Positions 27,501 to 38,954 of a stretch of DNA of 64,000 nucleotides are shown here, one piece after another. A model generated the notes under the pieces. That model ran no database searches. It worked only from the letters and a program-made list of their open reading frames with translations, and was not told the origin of the DNA. The translations under genes were made by a program, and so were the position numbers. The DNA is from Rotaria macrura (Eukaryota; Rotifera; Eurotatoria; Philodinida; Philodinidae), in NCBI GenBank assembly GCA_900239685.1, contig OENT01000046.1, positions 186,001 through 250,000 of the forward strand. The letters run 5' to 3'. Numbering within the stretch: the first letter of the stretch is position 1; the number at the start of each line of letters is the position of its first letter.

Positions 27501-27594
27501 ACCACCACCTTCGTCTGGCTCCATTGTTGTCAAAAATACGAATGTAGCAAGTTCGAAAACCGCTGCATCTGAACTCGATGATCTGTTTAATTAA
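18597..27594 (+). CDS. SCYL2: SCY1-like pseudokinase 2 (CVAK104)
   Basis: Catalytically weak or dead kinase of clathrin-coated vesicles, acting in TGN/endosome traffic. Exons: 18597-18737, 18803-18880, 20379-20466, 20521-20590, 20649-20793, 20866-21006, 21069-21401, 21457-21582, 21647-21742, 21800-21880, optional 21937-21966, 22031-22153, 23528-23641, 23703-23957, 24428-24522, 24578-24644, 26737-26895 and 26965-27594. The total is 913 residues (923 with the optional exon), against about 930 in human. The pseudokinase lobe has AAVFVLEKRLL, HRNIS (residues 190-194, in place of HRD) and SGFE (209-212, in place of DFG). The HEAT region includes VPFFEDVGTKTLEYLDSLFQ, LTKTPPEDIKQHILP and CLGKLVESLDKW. 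The tail has LEDKERMMRENDQ, a Ser/Pro/Thr-rich stretch, and ends ELDDLFN like vertebrate SCYL2. Three introns are 1.4-2.1 kb; the rest are mostly 50-70 bp. Confidence 0.95.
18881..20378 (+). other. Long SCYL2 intron 2 (1.5 kb)
   Basis: Lies between exons coding KRSTKQ and EAAVFV, which are contiguous in SCYL2 homologues. AT-rich; no coding sequence or recognisable repeat. Confidence 0.7.
21937..21966 (+). other. Candidate 30-nt cassette microexon in SCYL2
   Basis: Thirty bases flanked by TTTTCAAG and GTAGAA code GSGTSGCVMQ in frame, phase 0 on both sides. The resulting introns would be 56 and 64 bp, which is the common size in this gene. Homologues join the flanking residues directly (…KPPQ then TLLILM), so the exon would be an optional insert. 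Confidence 0.5.
22154..23527 (+). other. Long SCYL2 intron (1.4 kb)
   Basis: Between the exons ending SSQVQ and starting ELCLSIIPSF. AT-rich; nothing recognised inside. Confidence 0.65.
24645..26736 (+). other. Longest SCYL2 intron (2.1 kb), carrying an inverted duplication
   Basis: Starts GTAAGT after KASSA and ends TTACTAACAG before IDQFMRG. It contains an inverted repeat of about 350 bp per arm (25204-26026) and a stretch rich in GGATC/CGGAT words (about 26205-26390). Both are unlike the rest of the intron, suggesting inserted material. Confidence 0.7.
25204..26026. repeat. Long imperfect inverted repeat (foldback) in an SCYL2 intron
   Basis: The left arm, about 25204-25557, is closely similar to the reverse complement of the right arm, about 25660-26026, with a spacer near 100 bp. 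Matching blocks include CGACGAAAACAAAACATTCG, TTTTTGATGCTAATTGTGAA and GCAGGTCTCTATCTT. The right arm has a 157-codon open frame on + (25580-26053, residues like YKSAGLYLVPMKIYSK). The left arm has a related frame on - (25170-25388, KTAGLYLIPIKRYAK) and another protein-like run on + ending at the TAA 25554-25556 (SNVSQLASKIGSTPNYFESF). No known family was recognised. It may be a decayed foldback transposon or a head-to-head duplicated gene fragment. Confidence 0.75.
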
Positions 27595-27680
27595 TCTCAA
27601 TAAAAAATAGTGATGTATATAATCTGTATTCCTGTTTTCAGCTTATAGCTAAATATGGTTTCGTGTTCTAATTAGTCATA

Positions 27681-27700
27681 TTTATTTTATTTTATTTTAT
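27681..27700. repeat. TTTTA pentanucleotide repeat
   Basis: Four tandem TTTAT/TTTTA units in the SCYL2 3' region. Confidence 0.7.
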
Positions 27701-27748
27701 GTTCTATGTATCATTTTGTTTCGTTCTTTATTGTTTCTTTATTCATGT

Positions 27749-27754
27749 AATAAA
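27749..27754 (+). promoter_or_regulatory. Polyadenylation signal of SCYL2
   Basis: AATAAA 155 nt past the SCYL2 stop. A second copy at 27599 is only 5 nt past the stop and is less likely to be used. Confidence 0.4.
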
Positions 27755-29063
27755 CAGAATGAAAGTGAAAGAAAACTATAGCTTTTGTTATTTCTCTCTT
27801 TTCGTCGACAAACACTCACATTCAAATAGTTAAATTAAAATTTGAGCAATATAAACAAAATCTATGACAAATACATAGATCAATGTTTAGAACAGTCAAT
27901 TATTTCATACTGCTGATAGAGAAGTTATCATTTGCTATCAACAATAAGCTTTGTAATTTTAATCGAGTAAAGAATACATGTTATTGTTATACATGATTGA
28001 ATAGACCTTGGTAAATTAAGTTGGAGAACGTTGTTTCGACGTATTAGAATAATATTTTTGTTATGAAACGTATAAAAAATAGCAAAAGCATCAAAGCAAG
28101 TATTCAATTATACTGACGACCTCAATCCATGATTATTTTTCGAATTTGGTTTTCGTATTTATCATCGTTAGAGAGTTAACGTATTCATGACGTTTGAAAA
28201 ATATCGTTGTATCGGCTAGAGCATTGATCTAATTCTTTTCTTTTTACTAAGACAATCATAATATCAACAATACAGGTTAGTATACAGAAATTTTGAATAG
28301 CAGTAGTTCATCTTCAAAGGAAGCGTATATTCAATATAGAGTCACAAGAAAAACTGGCATTAAAAGAGATAGGTCAATACTAAAAACAGGTTAGTTTGAT
28401 GAAAAACTACATCTTAAATTACCGGAAAATGGTAGTTCAAGAAAGTGGAAGCCATTATCAAGTAAAATAATGTTTATAGAATGGAGTGCATTTTATTCGA
28501 GATAGATTTTTCTTTTGAAGTGTAATTTCATTTTGAACTGAAGTTCTATCATACAAAATCTATGAATTATAACTCGTATATGTAATATTCTAATTTCGTA
28601 AAGAAAATAAAAATAAATATTTTTATACATTTATTAATAATGACAATAGGCTGTTAGGAATCTATGCCAATTAAAATAAAACTCTAAGTAAAGATACGTG
28701 TGCCAAAGTGTAATTCTTTTGATGTATTCAAATTTTTTCCTCGTTTTCTTAGATTCGTTTCGTAATACTTTTCCCAGGCAGATAGCTCGATGAGAGTCTT
28801 TCTCATCTTCTGATAAAAAAAACCATGCTTAATCAATAATATGAGCCTATTGCCACTTATTTTCATCGACTCAACTAATTAGTAATAAAACCTTGTGAAT
28901 ATATAAACAACAATTACTGACGTGTGACAAATATCATGGTCGAATAGAAATAAAAATAAAAATAACAAGTAGCTTTCTCGTTGATGTATATGTTTTCACC
29001 ATTAGTTTGCTTTAGTGATAGATAAATAAAGTAACAAGTGAAAGAAAAAGACTCAATATTAAC

Positions 29064-30007
29064 ATGAACTACCTGGAAGGTATGACAGGCAATACTATCT
29101 ACGAATTTCCTTATTCTGGTGACAGATCATTGCCGCCATCTCAATTAAATCACAATAAGAATATGTCTCCTTCAGTGAGTATGATAACCTTTACTAATTG
29201 ATGAATTTGAACAAATCATGGTTTCAAATTAGAATACAACTCCCATGATAGATAGTCTGCTTCACTATCAACCTTCAGCTTTTTCAACGCCTAACACGCC
29301 ACAAATAACTTCTATGCTAGGTAACAACACTCTTGTCTTTCAAGTTCCAGGTTTGTTGACTTTGTACAAGGAATACATACAGCTCTTATATAATATCGTA
29401 TAGAGCATCTACCAATTGAAACACTTTTAAGACAACTTGGAGTGGATCTCAAATCATTGCAGCGAGTGTCGCCTGGTAATCAGTATTATACAAGTAAATT
29501 GTTTTTTTGTGTTATCAAAACAATAATGAACACTATATTTTTTCTCGAGATTCTCAACCACCGATAGAAATCGTTTTACCACCAAAACTTCGTCCTCACC
29601 GGCGATTAGTTTGTCGAGAAGTTTCATCTTCCGACTCTGATTCAGATTCCAGCTCTGATACTGATGAAGATTCTCGAGCACATCGTTACCGCAAGCGGTC
29701 TCGTTGTCGAAATGGTCCGAATTCCAAACGGAATCGCAAGAATCATTCTTCTCCTCCTGCTCGAATTCATCAAACATTAGGCAACGTTTTGAAACAAGCA
29801 ATGAAATCTTCGTCGAATTCACCTCAACTAAATCCAGGTTCGAATTTACACTCGCGATATGGAAGTTCATCTTCACTAATGTCACCGGAAAATGGAAACG
29901 CTGTTAGTAATGTTTGGAAAACAGCAACAAGTCAACCAAATCAACAACCCAGCGGTGTCGGCAACTTATTTCGTAGAATGAGTACAGCAAGTGTTGAAAG
30001 TAGGCCG

Positions 30008-30038
<31 letters not shown>

Positions 30039-30349
30039 CACAACAACCACAACAGGGTCAAGGAGCCATTCAAAAACTGTTTGGTGCTCCTACCCCATCG
30101 GTTTCAAATTATCAATCGAATCCCAGTGTAGGAAACATGTGGAGTCGCATGAGTACTCCAGCACCACAAGGTCCTCCACAAATCTCTATTCCTCCTTCGA
30201 ATCAAATGGCAACATCACCTACGGCAATGAATACCATATGGAATCAAATGTCTACAGTAGCGTCTCCTACAATGAGGGCTACACCAAATCAAGCGCCAAC
30301 TCAAACGTCTGGAGTGAAATCGTTCTGGAATAAAATGGCTGGAAATTAG
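29064..30349 (+). CDS. Unrecognised low-complexity protein with repeated [W/F]xxM motifs
   Basis: I do not recognise a family. Exons 29064-29174, 29233-29350, 29404-29493 and 29550-30349 keep phase and give 372 residues. The N-terminal third has a possibly folded stretch (HLPIETLLRQLGVDLKSLQ) and a basic-hydrophobic stretch (IEIVLPPKLRPHRRLVCREV). An acidic Ser/Asp tract (SSSDSDSDSSSDTDEDS) follows, then a basic cluster (RYRKRSRCR) that could be a nuclear localisation signal. The rest is disordered and rich in Ser, Asn, Pro and Gln, with a polyQ run at 30007-30057. It carries recurring motifs: NVWKTAT, NLFRRMSTA, NMWSRMSTP, TIWNQMSTV and SFWNKMAGN at the very C-terminus. The acidic-Ser plus basic composition suggests a nuclear protein; that is inference. 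No acceptor lies just before the ATG. Confidence 0.75.
30007..30057 (+). repeat. CAG/CAA (polyQ) tract
   Basis: Mixed CAG and CAA codons with CCA interruptions, coding glutamine and proline in the unrecognised protein. The mixed codons imply selection for the amino acids, not slippage of one triplet. Confidence 0.8.
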
Positions 30350-31263
30350 TCAGCTTCATTTAAGAATCCTAAGTACAATGGGATATAAAAAGCAACCAAT
30401 TCTACTATCATTCTAACGATTGTTCTGCTTTTCTGAGTCGTATGTGAATTTGACACACAATACAATTTAACGATATTTATCTCTATTATGAAGGCTTTCC
30501 TATTCTTATCGAACAACGAGCACATCAGAACAAAGACTCTTTTGTTCTGCTACTTCCTCATTACTTGTTTATTTATTTTCTTTATTGCATGCTGAAGCTA
30601 TGGAATTTCGTCTATAATCAATAGCTGATAGAATATATACTGAAATAGAATTTTAAGTTCATTGTTGTCAAAGAGAACAAGACCCAGCGAGAACATACCT
30701 GATTTAGAGTGAATTGTGCACGACAGGATCACTATCATTGATTTTTAATATCTAAAGTAGAACAAATTAAACAGAATTAATCTTGGTTGCTGTTCACAAA
30801 TTATTCATAAGATTGAGATATAAATCTTTGATCAATTTGAAATTATACGTTGTACGCTTCAGTACTTTTCTGAAATTGTGTTTCAAGCAATTATGACAAT
30901 TAGAAATATTCTCATGACCATGAGCATGATGATCATCAATGATTTCTATCGACCTATACTGACAACTGCTATATCATGTCACACTTGTAAAGTTAGATTT
31001 GAAATGCAAGCAGATAAAAAATTAGTCAGCCTTTAAGACAAACAAACAGTAAGTTTTGAGTTACAAATTAGTAATATAGATACCTGGTTTAATATATATA
31101 CATATATTTACATATTCTTATCATTCACTCAGGCAAATGAAAACTATAAAACGTCATTCTAAAAGAAATTTGTGTAATAACAAGATAAATTCTTCGATAA
31201 GAACAATGGTAGACAGATTTATTTAACAGAAAAATAAATTACGATTCATTTCAGTTAACTATA
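30350..31263. other. Intergenic, no gene seen (0.9 kb)
   Basis: AT-rich spacer between two + genes. It ends in CATTTCAG nine bases before the next ATG, a possible trans-splice acceptor. Confidence 0.5.
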
Positions 31264-32617
31264 ATGCAAGTGTTTCATATCTTACTTATTATCAGCTTTA
31301 GCGCTGCTATACTAGCAGATAGTTCATGTACTTTTAAGCATCCAACATACGGTGTTATTGATCTATCATCAATTGGTTTAAGAAATGGTCAACCACGTTT
31401 TCGAGATTTATCAAGTTCAGCAAGTCCCTACTACACATATTCATTCAATCCATGTTATCAATTTACAGAAAATGGATGTTATGATGCAGCTGTATGTCAA
31501 AGTATACATGCATACAATATTTTAATTGAACTAATCACTTAATATATGGATACCAATTTTTCTTTCTAGTATCATCCGATCGACAATATTCATTTTTATT
31601 AGGTAAACAAGATTTTTCTCAATGGACACTGGACTCTAACACGGCACCTGTTCTTACATATACGTATGGTACAAAAACTGTTTCTATTACCATGGTTTGT
31701 TCAGCTGATGCTCAAGATGAATTAGAAATACTTGGTGAATTTGCTGCTAATCAATATGCTATGCGTTTAGGATCACGTTGCGCTTGTTGGAATAAATGCA
31801 GTAGTCATCCTGAGACAAGTACTATGACGTCAAGTAGGGTCTTTTTGTTTCATGAAAACTTTCTAAATACTATATCTGTTGTTTTTTGTTTTGTGAATCG
31901 TACAGAAACATCACCAGCAACAACACATTACATATATTATAGTGCGTGCTTCTATCGTGATTCTCGATATGGTACTATTGATTTATCCTCCATCGGTAGC
32001 ATAACTGGTACACCGAAATTCAAAGATGTAACGTCGAAATACTTAGATAATTTCCGGTGGTCATATAATCCATGTTATAAATTTTCCGAAGAAACTTGTC
32101 AAAACGTATCTGGCTGCCAAAGTAAGTTTCTTCGATAGGCTATTATTTTGAGATCCTTTACATGAGTTTCTTTCTAGTTGATAGAATACGTCGTCTAAGC
32201 TATACAATAGGTTTACAAGATTATGCATATTGGATAAATATGAATGATACAAATACTCCTAATCGTTGGATTGTGTATCCATCACCCATGACCAATCGAC
32301 GATTAAGTGTAAAACTCATATGTGATCGATCGTTATCATCGCATCATCTTCAAGTGCTTGGTGAAACATCAGTCGGTGAATATACTATGGAATTGACAAG
32401 TCCTTGTGCATGTTGGGATGGATGTAGCTCTACACCACCACGTCCATTTCATTGGAACTTTTTAGTGATTGCGGGTACCGCAGCTAGTGGTGCCTTTTTA
32501 TTATTTCTTATAATGATGACTTGTTTGTTCTGTACAAAACCAAAACGACGTCATCCTACTTATATAATCAATGAAAAAACACCTATTGTGAAAGGATTTG
32601 TCGATTATCGTCATTGA
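31264..32617 (+). CDS. Type I membrane protein with two tandem MRH-like (mannose-6-phosphate receptor homology) domains
   Basis: Probably a secretory or endosomal lectin-like receptor. Exons 31264-31501, 31570-31833, 31906-32121 and 32178-32617 keep phase; 385 residues. The signal peptide is MQVFHILLIISFSAAILA. Two similar units follow, each with C-x-F/Y, YGxIDLSSIG, F+D, YNPCY/FNPCY, C-xx-CQ, a central W, an LEILGE or LQVLGE block, Y-x-ME/MR-L, and a closing CACWxxCSS. This order matches MRH-type domains (M6P receptors and related proteins). A single span near residues 334-358 (FLVIAGTAASGAFLLFLIMM) is followed by a 27-residue basic tail (KPKRRHPTYIIN…DYRH). The exon structure is parallel in both units, so the protein arose by internal duplication. 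The canonical Gln-Arg-Glu-Tyr sugar ligands were not assigned with confidence. Confidence 0.8.
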
Positions 32618-32652
32618 AATGTCACAACTATCTTTCGTACATAAATTTTTTC

Positions 32653-32658
32653 AATAAA
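32653..32658 (+). promoter_or_regulatory. Polyadenylation signal of the MRH-domain gene
   Basis: AATAAA 35 nt past the stop at 32615-32617, within a short AT-rich 3' region. Confidence 0.5.
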
Positions 32659-35072
32659 AGTAAAATGATTAATTTTGTCAATAATGATTGGCTAATAAAG
32701 TAGCTAAACAAGTTTTCTTTCTGTTCGTCATCCACATGGAAAATGAAACATGACTGAATAAGATGTTTCAGGAAAGCGACCTATTTAGACATGCATTAAA
32801 GTTCGATGCATTAGATTAGTTCTTAGATGAACCAGAATACGTCAGAGTTCTAATTGACCATTATAAGACACAATAACATTGAATACAGTACTTATCAGCT
32901 GGATTTGAATTAAATTCGATACAAGAATGACAGTTTTCACTTCATCTATGATAAAATTCTACTAATCTTGTCAATTTGCACGCCACATCGATATTACGTA
33001 TACATTAGAATCATTGGGGGATTTTTTCGGCTGATAAATCTTTATAAATTGATATCAAAATGAACGGAGAAAGTTCTATTTGACGTTGAACATAAACAAT
33101 TTATCAGATCGATTGCATCAACAAATATATTTTGAGACAGCAATAATGCAAGAATTCGAAATTCTCAACGGAACCTATTTTCTCTGTAAGTTTTCAAATC
33201 GAATTTGAACAATCGGTTTCTTTAACGTCAAAATTTTCTTAGCATCAACATATTCATGATAGAGATTTTCATTAGCTAAAATAGATTGAGAGAAAGTCAT
33301 CTTATGTCATCAGATGAATCAACTGTTTTGTGACAATTATTTACCGTAAGATACATTGATTGGTTGAGCGGATAAATCAAAAGCTCATTGAAAATTCAAA
33401 TAATTTTCACTCATTACTAAAGAAAAGTAAAGAAATCAGTAATAAAAGTTTCTTTTTGCGAAGAAAATTATTTTTATACGTTGATAATGTATATCATTCG
33501 ATAATGTTACATTTTTTTTAATGCACTAGTTGGTTTTTTATGAACTCTAGAAGTACATATTTATAAAGTTGTAAAAGAAGAAACATGTTTTCCGATCATC
33601 CAAACATTGGCTGAAAAAACATTGGAGAAAATAAAAGTGAAATTCGACAGAAAATGAATCTTTTAGTCTTGATTTGAAAATTCGTTCTGAACTAAAACAA
33701 ATAATAGAATCAAGTTTTCACTAAATGGAATCCAGTATTAATAGGCACGACTTGTGAAATCTGTGACAAACGTAGAAATGATGGTAGTGAATAGCTAAAA
33801 TCTTAAACTCATCTCTCCAGTTGCTCTACAACCTAGATGACGAAAAAGTGACTTCTGTGTTAATTTATGTATATATATATAGAATGCTTTAGAAGTAGGC
33901 CGATGAAGTAATCAAAAATAGATTAAATGTGATTCTAACACTTTGTCTGTCTTTTAATAAAATACTTGTAACTTGTTATGAAAGTTGCGCCCATATAATT
34001 TTAGATAAATGTCTGTTCTAATTGAATATTGCACAGTAATTAAGTAGTTTGTTTTTATAAATAGCCAAATTCAACTCATTTATTATTAACTAATAAGTAT
34101 TGGAATTCGATTTCAGTGCAAGCATCCACGAAAAAAAGAAAACTGGCTTCGTTACACGAAAGGTTTGTTTGGACGATTAGTGGCTTAAATTTTGTTTTTG
34201 CATAGCATCAGCATTTGGTCAGATTCGGCTATAAAAACCTGCGTGGTTTAATTCTTATGTGAATAGAAACAGATGACTCTCTGACAATACACCGGACATA
34301 TCCTAATAGAAAATGCATTCATATTATGAAATAAAATTTAAAAATCTTGAAAAATAAATCGAAGATACTTCACGATGAATTTATCGACAACCTGTTAGAA
34401 CGACATCACACATAGCGCCTAAACAAGCCATGGTAAGTATATACTTTATTCTATCTTGGTTTTTTCAATTTATTGCAACTAGTACTTGTACATCGGTGAA
34501 ATTAATGTTTCTCAAGAAAAAATGTTAGAATTGAAGAATTTTTCTCAGGCTTGATAATTCATGCCATGTCCAATTTATAGATGTGCATTAATATATAATA
34601 ATAAAATGTAGTATAAATATGGTTGGATGACAAATCAACGAATGAAAATTCATCATAGAAGAAAAATCAAACTTGCTCAATACTACGATCTTGTACAGCG
34701 GAAAATTGCATCAGTTGGCCATCATTGCATCACCCATTATCTTTCATTTATATCTACAATGAAATCAGTTTAAACGGAACTATACAAGAAGTTTTCTGAA
34801 CATATACCATTCAACTACTACTCCAATATGATCACTAAGTGTTAGCCAACAGCTTTCTATGATGAAAACCAACATTGAGACAAGAGTAGTTAAGTCAAGG
34901 CGTGATTATAAATTCTTTTTGGCCGTAAATGAAAGATTTAAATTGATATCTCACGATTCTAGAAAATTTTATCCTAAAATATATGAGAAGAATTCAATTT
35001 ACACCATTAAAAGTCCAATAGCTACATAGAAAAGTCTCCATTCCTCGAATCGACATGTACTCTTTATTACCC

Positions 35073-35420
35073 AGGAGAATCATTACGACCATTGGGTCCG
35101 ACAGGCATCCGATCATATTTCTATCGGAGTTTCTCTTATCCGACGAAATCCCATCGGATTCCTGGTTGCGATTCCTGATTCGGATCCCTAGTGTTGGATT
35201 TTATCGAATCCTACTATCGGAATCCGATTGGATTTCATCGTGCGATCAGATAGGCCTCTAATGTTGGGTTTAAATGCTAATTCGTACTCAAACAAGAAAA
35301 TAGGTTTCTTCCGTCGGATCCGTTACTGTTTCCACAACCCGGATTCCCATAATATTTCATCGGATCGGAGGATCCGATCGGATTCGGTATGGGATTCATT
35401 CACCTGGGTATCGTGACTTA
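35073..35420. repeat. CGGAT-rich dispersed repeat, copy 1
   Basis: A stretch of about 350 bp dense in ATCGGAT, GGATCC and TCGGATT words, richer in GC than its surroundings. It opens with AGGAGAATCATTACGAC, and the stretch at 59736 opens with the nearly identical AGGAGAATCCTTCCGAC, so the two are copies of one family. Open frames here (35055-35416) are short and read as chance. Confidence 0.6.
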
Positions 35421-35908
35421 TTTATGCGATTTCTTCCTCCTCTGAATGTTAAGGTAATTTTCATAATCGGATATTTTTATTCCAGATACATACTTTGAAT
35501 CCATAGAGAATACTATTTTGAAGTTATGGGATCATCTACAAGAGTGAGACGTTCAGCTAACAATATATGTATATATATATGTATATATGTATATACTAAA
35601 CAAGCCAGGCATGCATCTCTAAGCCAACTATCTAAGCAGTAGACTACTGCTAGTTTATGTCCATTTTGAATTGGATGAAATCAGCATGGTAGCCTTCACT
35701 CGAAAGTTAAATATGAACGAAGTCCACCCATGGATAGTTGATAGTCAAGTTCCCATCGAGTCATTCTAATATAGAACCTTTTATCAAAACGTAAACTTAT
35801 TCATTTCCATCAGGAATTTGTTTTCAAACGGTTTATGAATACTTTCTTCACGATGATCAATGGGAATAACATCTAATTTATTCCCTTCTTGTGTTTTTTA
35901 CATTGAAG

Positions 35909-37875
35909 ATGACTGCTGAACTTCCAATTGTTAGTGTTCAAGATGTTTTAAATTGTTCTTTTCCAGATTGGTATCCGAAATTTGAAAAGCATTCTATTAA
36001 AAGGTAATCAACAGTACGAGAAAATTTCACATGAGTCAACTAATGAGTATATTTATCCAGTGTTATTCTTAATTTAACGGATGATGTTTTGGAATATCTT
36101 CGATCAGATGAATTTTATCTACCTGCTAGGTCAGTGTTCTTTTTATTTTGATTCACTGTATCGTTGTTCAATTCGAATATTTTAGTGCAAACGAAGCGAT
36201 GGATGCAATGCGTGAAGTCAATCGTGAAACATCTGACGATGATGATTCCGTAAGAGTAATTTGATGTTAGTTAAATCAATTTTTGTTTCTAATATTTTGA
36301 TAGTGGTCCGATGAAGACACCGAGAATGATGCAACAAAACAAGTTTGATATGAAATTTAAATAGCTCTAACTTTAATGAAAATATTTTCAGATTTCATTT
36401 CCAGAATTTGAACAACAAATTAAAAATGTACTAGATGAATATAATGCTGTATTTCCAAAATTAAATTGGAGTAGTCCTAAAGTAATTTCATACAAAGGAT
36501 GATCGAGAGATGTATTGATACGATAGAAGTTATTGTCGATCTAGTAGTAACAATTAGACTATCGTACTCTTGTTTAATCTAGACTGGAGAGTATTTTGAT
36601 AATTAAGATGTTTTTAAAAGATATTAACACATGATTTTTGCATAGTTAACCTGCGTTCCGATTGTACTTTAAACAAATATTTTCCACCGGGAGAACTTTT
36701 TACTATAGAAAAAAAAACTGTCATTCGAATATCTGATATGTTAAACGATTAGAATTCAAAGATTTTGTTGTACTATAGAAGAGTTGAAAATATTTTCTAG
36801 TAAATAAAAACTAAATTCAAGTTTTCGTTTAAATACTCTTCGATCATCCCTTTATTAATCATAGATTGTCTTTAAATGATTTATTTACATAGGACGCTCG
36901 ATGGATGATAGGTGATAGCCGATTGAAATGTATGAACTTAGCTGATATATTTTTACTTTTAAAAAGTTCAGATTTCATTACACATGATCTTTGTGAACCG
37001 TAAGTAAAGACATGTGTCATTTTTATTTTCTTACTTTAATGTTGTATGATATAGATTTAAATTTTGTCATGATGATACGAGTGATCTTTCATTATCACTT
37101 CAATATGTACTAGTACTACGAAAATGGTCAGCCTTACAACCGTCAAAAGAATTTCGATGTTTTGTAAAAGACAATCGAATCATTGGTAGGTTGAAATTTT
37201 TATTGAGAAAATTTTTGTTTATCAGATAAATATTGATCATGATTCTTCATAGCCATTAGTCAACGTGATAGTGAAAACTATTATGATTTTATTAAACCTA
37301 TAGCTGATCAGATCATTGATAATATAGTCGATTTTTTTAACAATCATATTCGAAACAAGTTTCCGTCTGTTGATTTTATTGTTGATATTTATCGTAAAGA
37401 TGCAGTAAATATTGTGTCTCTTCTTTCTGAATAACAATTTAATGAAATTATTTATTTTATCTTCAGAATAAACTATATATCATTGATTTCAATCCATTGG
37501 GACCAATGACCGATAGTTTACTGTTCGATTGGCCAGATCTAATGAATTTATCATCACAAGTATATACACTGATGTCTTGTTTTGAAGTGATTTCTTCTTT
37601 CATAATACGTTGATTGTAGAACAATAATGGCAAGCCCGAATTTCGTTATATTAATTCACAGAATGGTATCAAACCGAATAGTTATACACAATATGCAATA
37701 CCGAAAGACATAGCTGATATATCTCGAGAACGTGATATTAATAAATTAGCTGATGTTCTATCTGTAAGTTAATTAAAATAGATGAGAAGCTTTATTTATC
37801 AGATTTTTCTCTTTCCAGAGCCGAATGCAAGTGAAAAATCATGATGTGAATAGTGATGATGAAGTGAACACTTAA
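35909..37875 (+). CDS. CDC123: CDC123, translation initiation factor eIF2 assembly protein
   Basis: ATP-grasp-fold chaperone that joins eIF2 gamma to eIF2 alpha in the cytosol, needed for translation start. There are 11 exons: 35909-36003, 36061-36129, 36186-36249, 36304-36342, 36392-36481, 36893-36999, 37055-37185, 37253-37404, 37467-37559, 37620-37763 and 37819-37875. All junctions are in phase; 346 residues (human 336). Family marks are SFPDWYPKF near the start, an acidic stretch (DDDDSWSDED), [57 protein letters not shown] and FIVDIYRKD…[16 protein letters not shown], which carries the nucleotide/metal-binding Asp-x-Asn. An AG directly abuts the ATG (35907-35908). All introns except one (411 bp) are about 50-70 bp. 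Confidence 0.96.
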
Positions 37876-38954
37876 TCGTTTCGTACTTTGTTTTTTTTTA
37901 AAGCATGTTGTTTTCGTTTTACTTTGTTATTCTTCAATACAGAAATTCCATACTAAAAAGAAAAAGAAAATTTATTGTTTCTAAAGGCTATCGACTTGAT
38001 AGAAGTGTCTGATTCCATCTAAATGAATTAGTGATAATCGGTGAGTTTAATAATTGATCTTGATTATTGTTTATCTTTCTTTTCGTATACATACCAATTA
38101 CAGAATTCTATATAAAGTGCATGCGCACGGATGTTATTGCATGAAAAATCGGCTGACAACGGAATTAAGTAAGTTGTATTCTCATCATAAGAATACTTTA
38201 AAATGATATATAGTTAATTTGTACAAAGTATGTAATTATTAGAATCAATTAAGCATAATATATCCGCATGTAGTAGTTAATTCATAGCATGAATGAAATG
38301 ATCGAGAATTATTTTGTAATTTTTTCTCAACACTAATACAATCGAAGAATATCATATGGAAAGTTCGTTAAAAAATTTTTATTTGATTGCTGTGATCTTG
38401 CCAATAGAAAGTGTCTGATGAGTCATTGTTTTGCTTTTTGGTCTTTTTCACAATGTATTTTACGCGTCTAAAGGTTTAGGTATCAGTCATCAACTCATGC
38501 ATAGTCATATTGTAAAAGTTTGTAAATTAAGATATTGATCTGAAAGGATAATGTCGAGGTCTGTCGTTAGTGAACGCTATAATTAGATACGATCATTTTA
38601 TGATCTGAGTTATTTGTATTCTATAAGTTGTCGATTTCTCTCTTCAATACAGAAGTGAAAGAGTGCATCGTAGTCGACATTTGACATGCATCCACCTCAT
38701 TCATAGATCTTTTACTTTTCTTCAGTATACATATACTCAGTCATTTATTTACCTATTTGCTACTCAGATTACTTTAAATTTTATCGTTTCGAAATTGTCT
38801 GTCGTTCAAATAATTGAAAGTATACACAGGTAGATTCATTTTTAATTTTTAAACATTGAAGATATGATTGTACGTACCAGTATTGCAGTTTGATTCAATA
38901 AAAAAATAATGAATTTGTTCAACTAAATATTTCAGAAAATTATTTACTTTAGAT
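37876..38954. other. Intergenic between CDC123 and methyltransferase (1.1 kb)
   Basis: No coding sequence seen. Ends TTTACTTTAG, two bases before the next start codon. Confidence 0.5.

Larger units (their letters stand above)
27595..29063. other. Intergenic, SCYL2 3' side (1.5 kb)
   Basis: Contains poly(A) signals AATAAA at 27599 and 27749 and a TTTTA pentamer repeat at about 27681-27700. No gene was seen; the short - frame at 28684-28866 has no supporting features. Confidence 0.5.
32618..35908. other. Intergenic, no gene seen (3.3 kb)
   Basis: Starts with an AATAAA at 32653-32658 for the upstream gene. It contains a CGGAT-rich insertion-like stretch (35073-35420) and a TA/TATG microsatellite near 35563-35596. 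No gene is supported. Confidence 0.5.
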
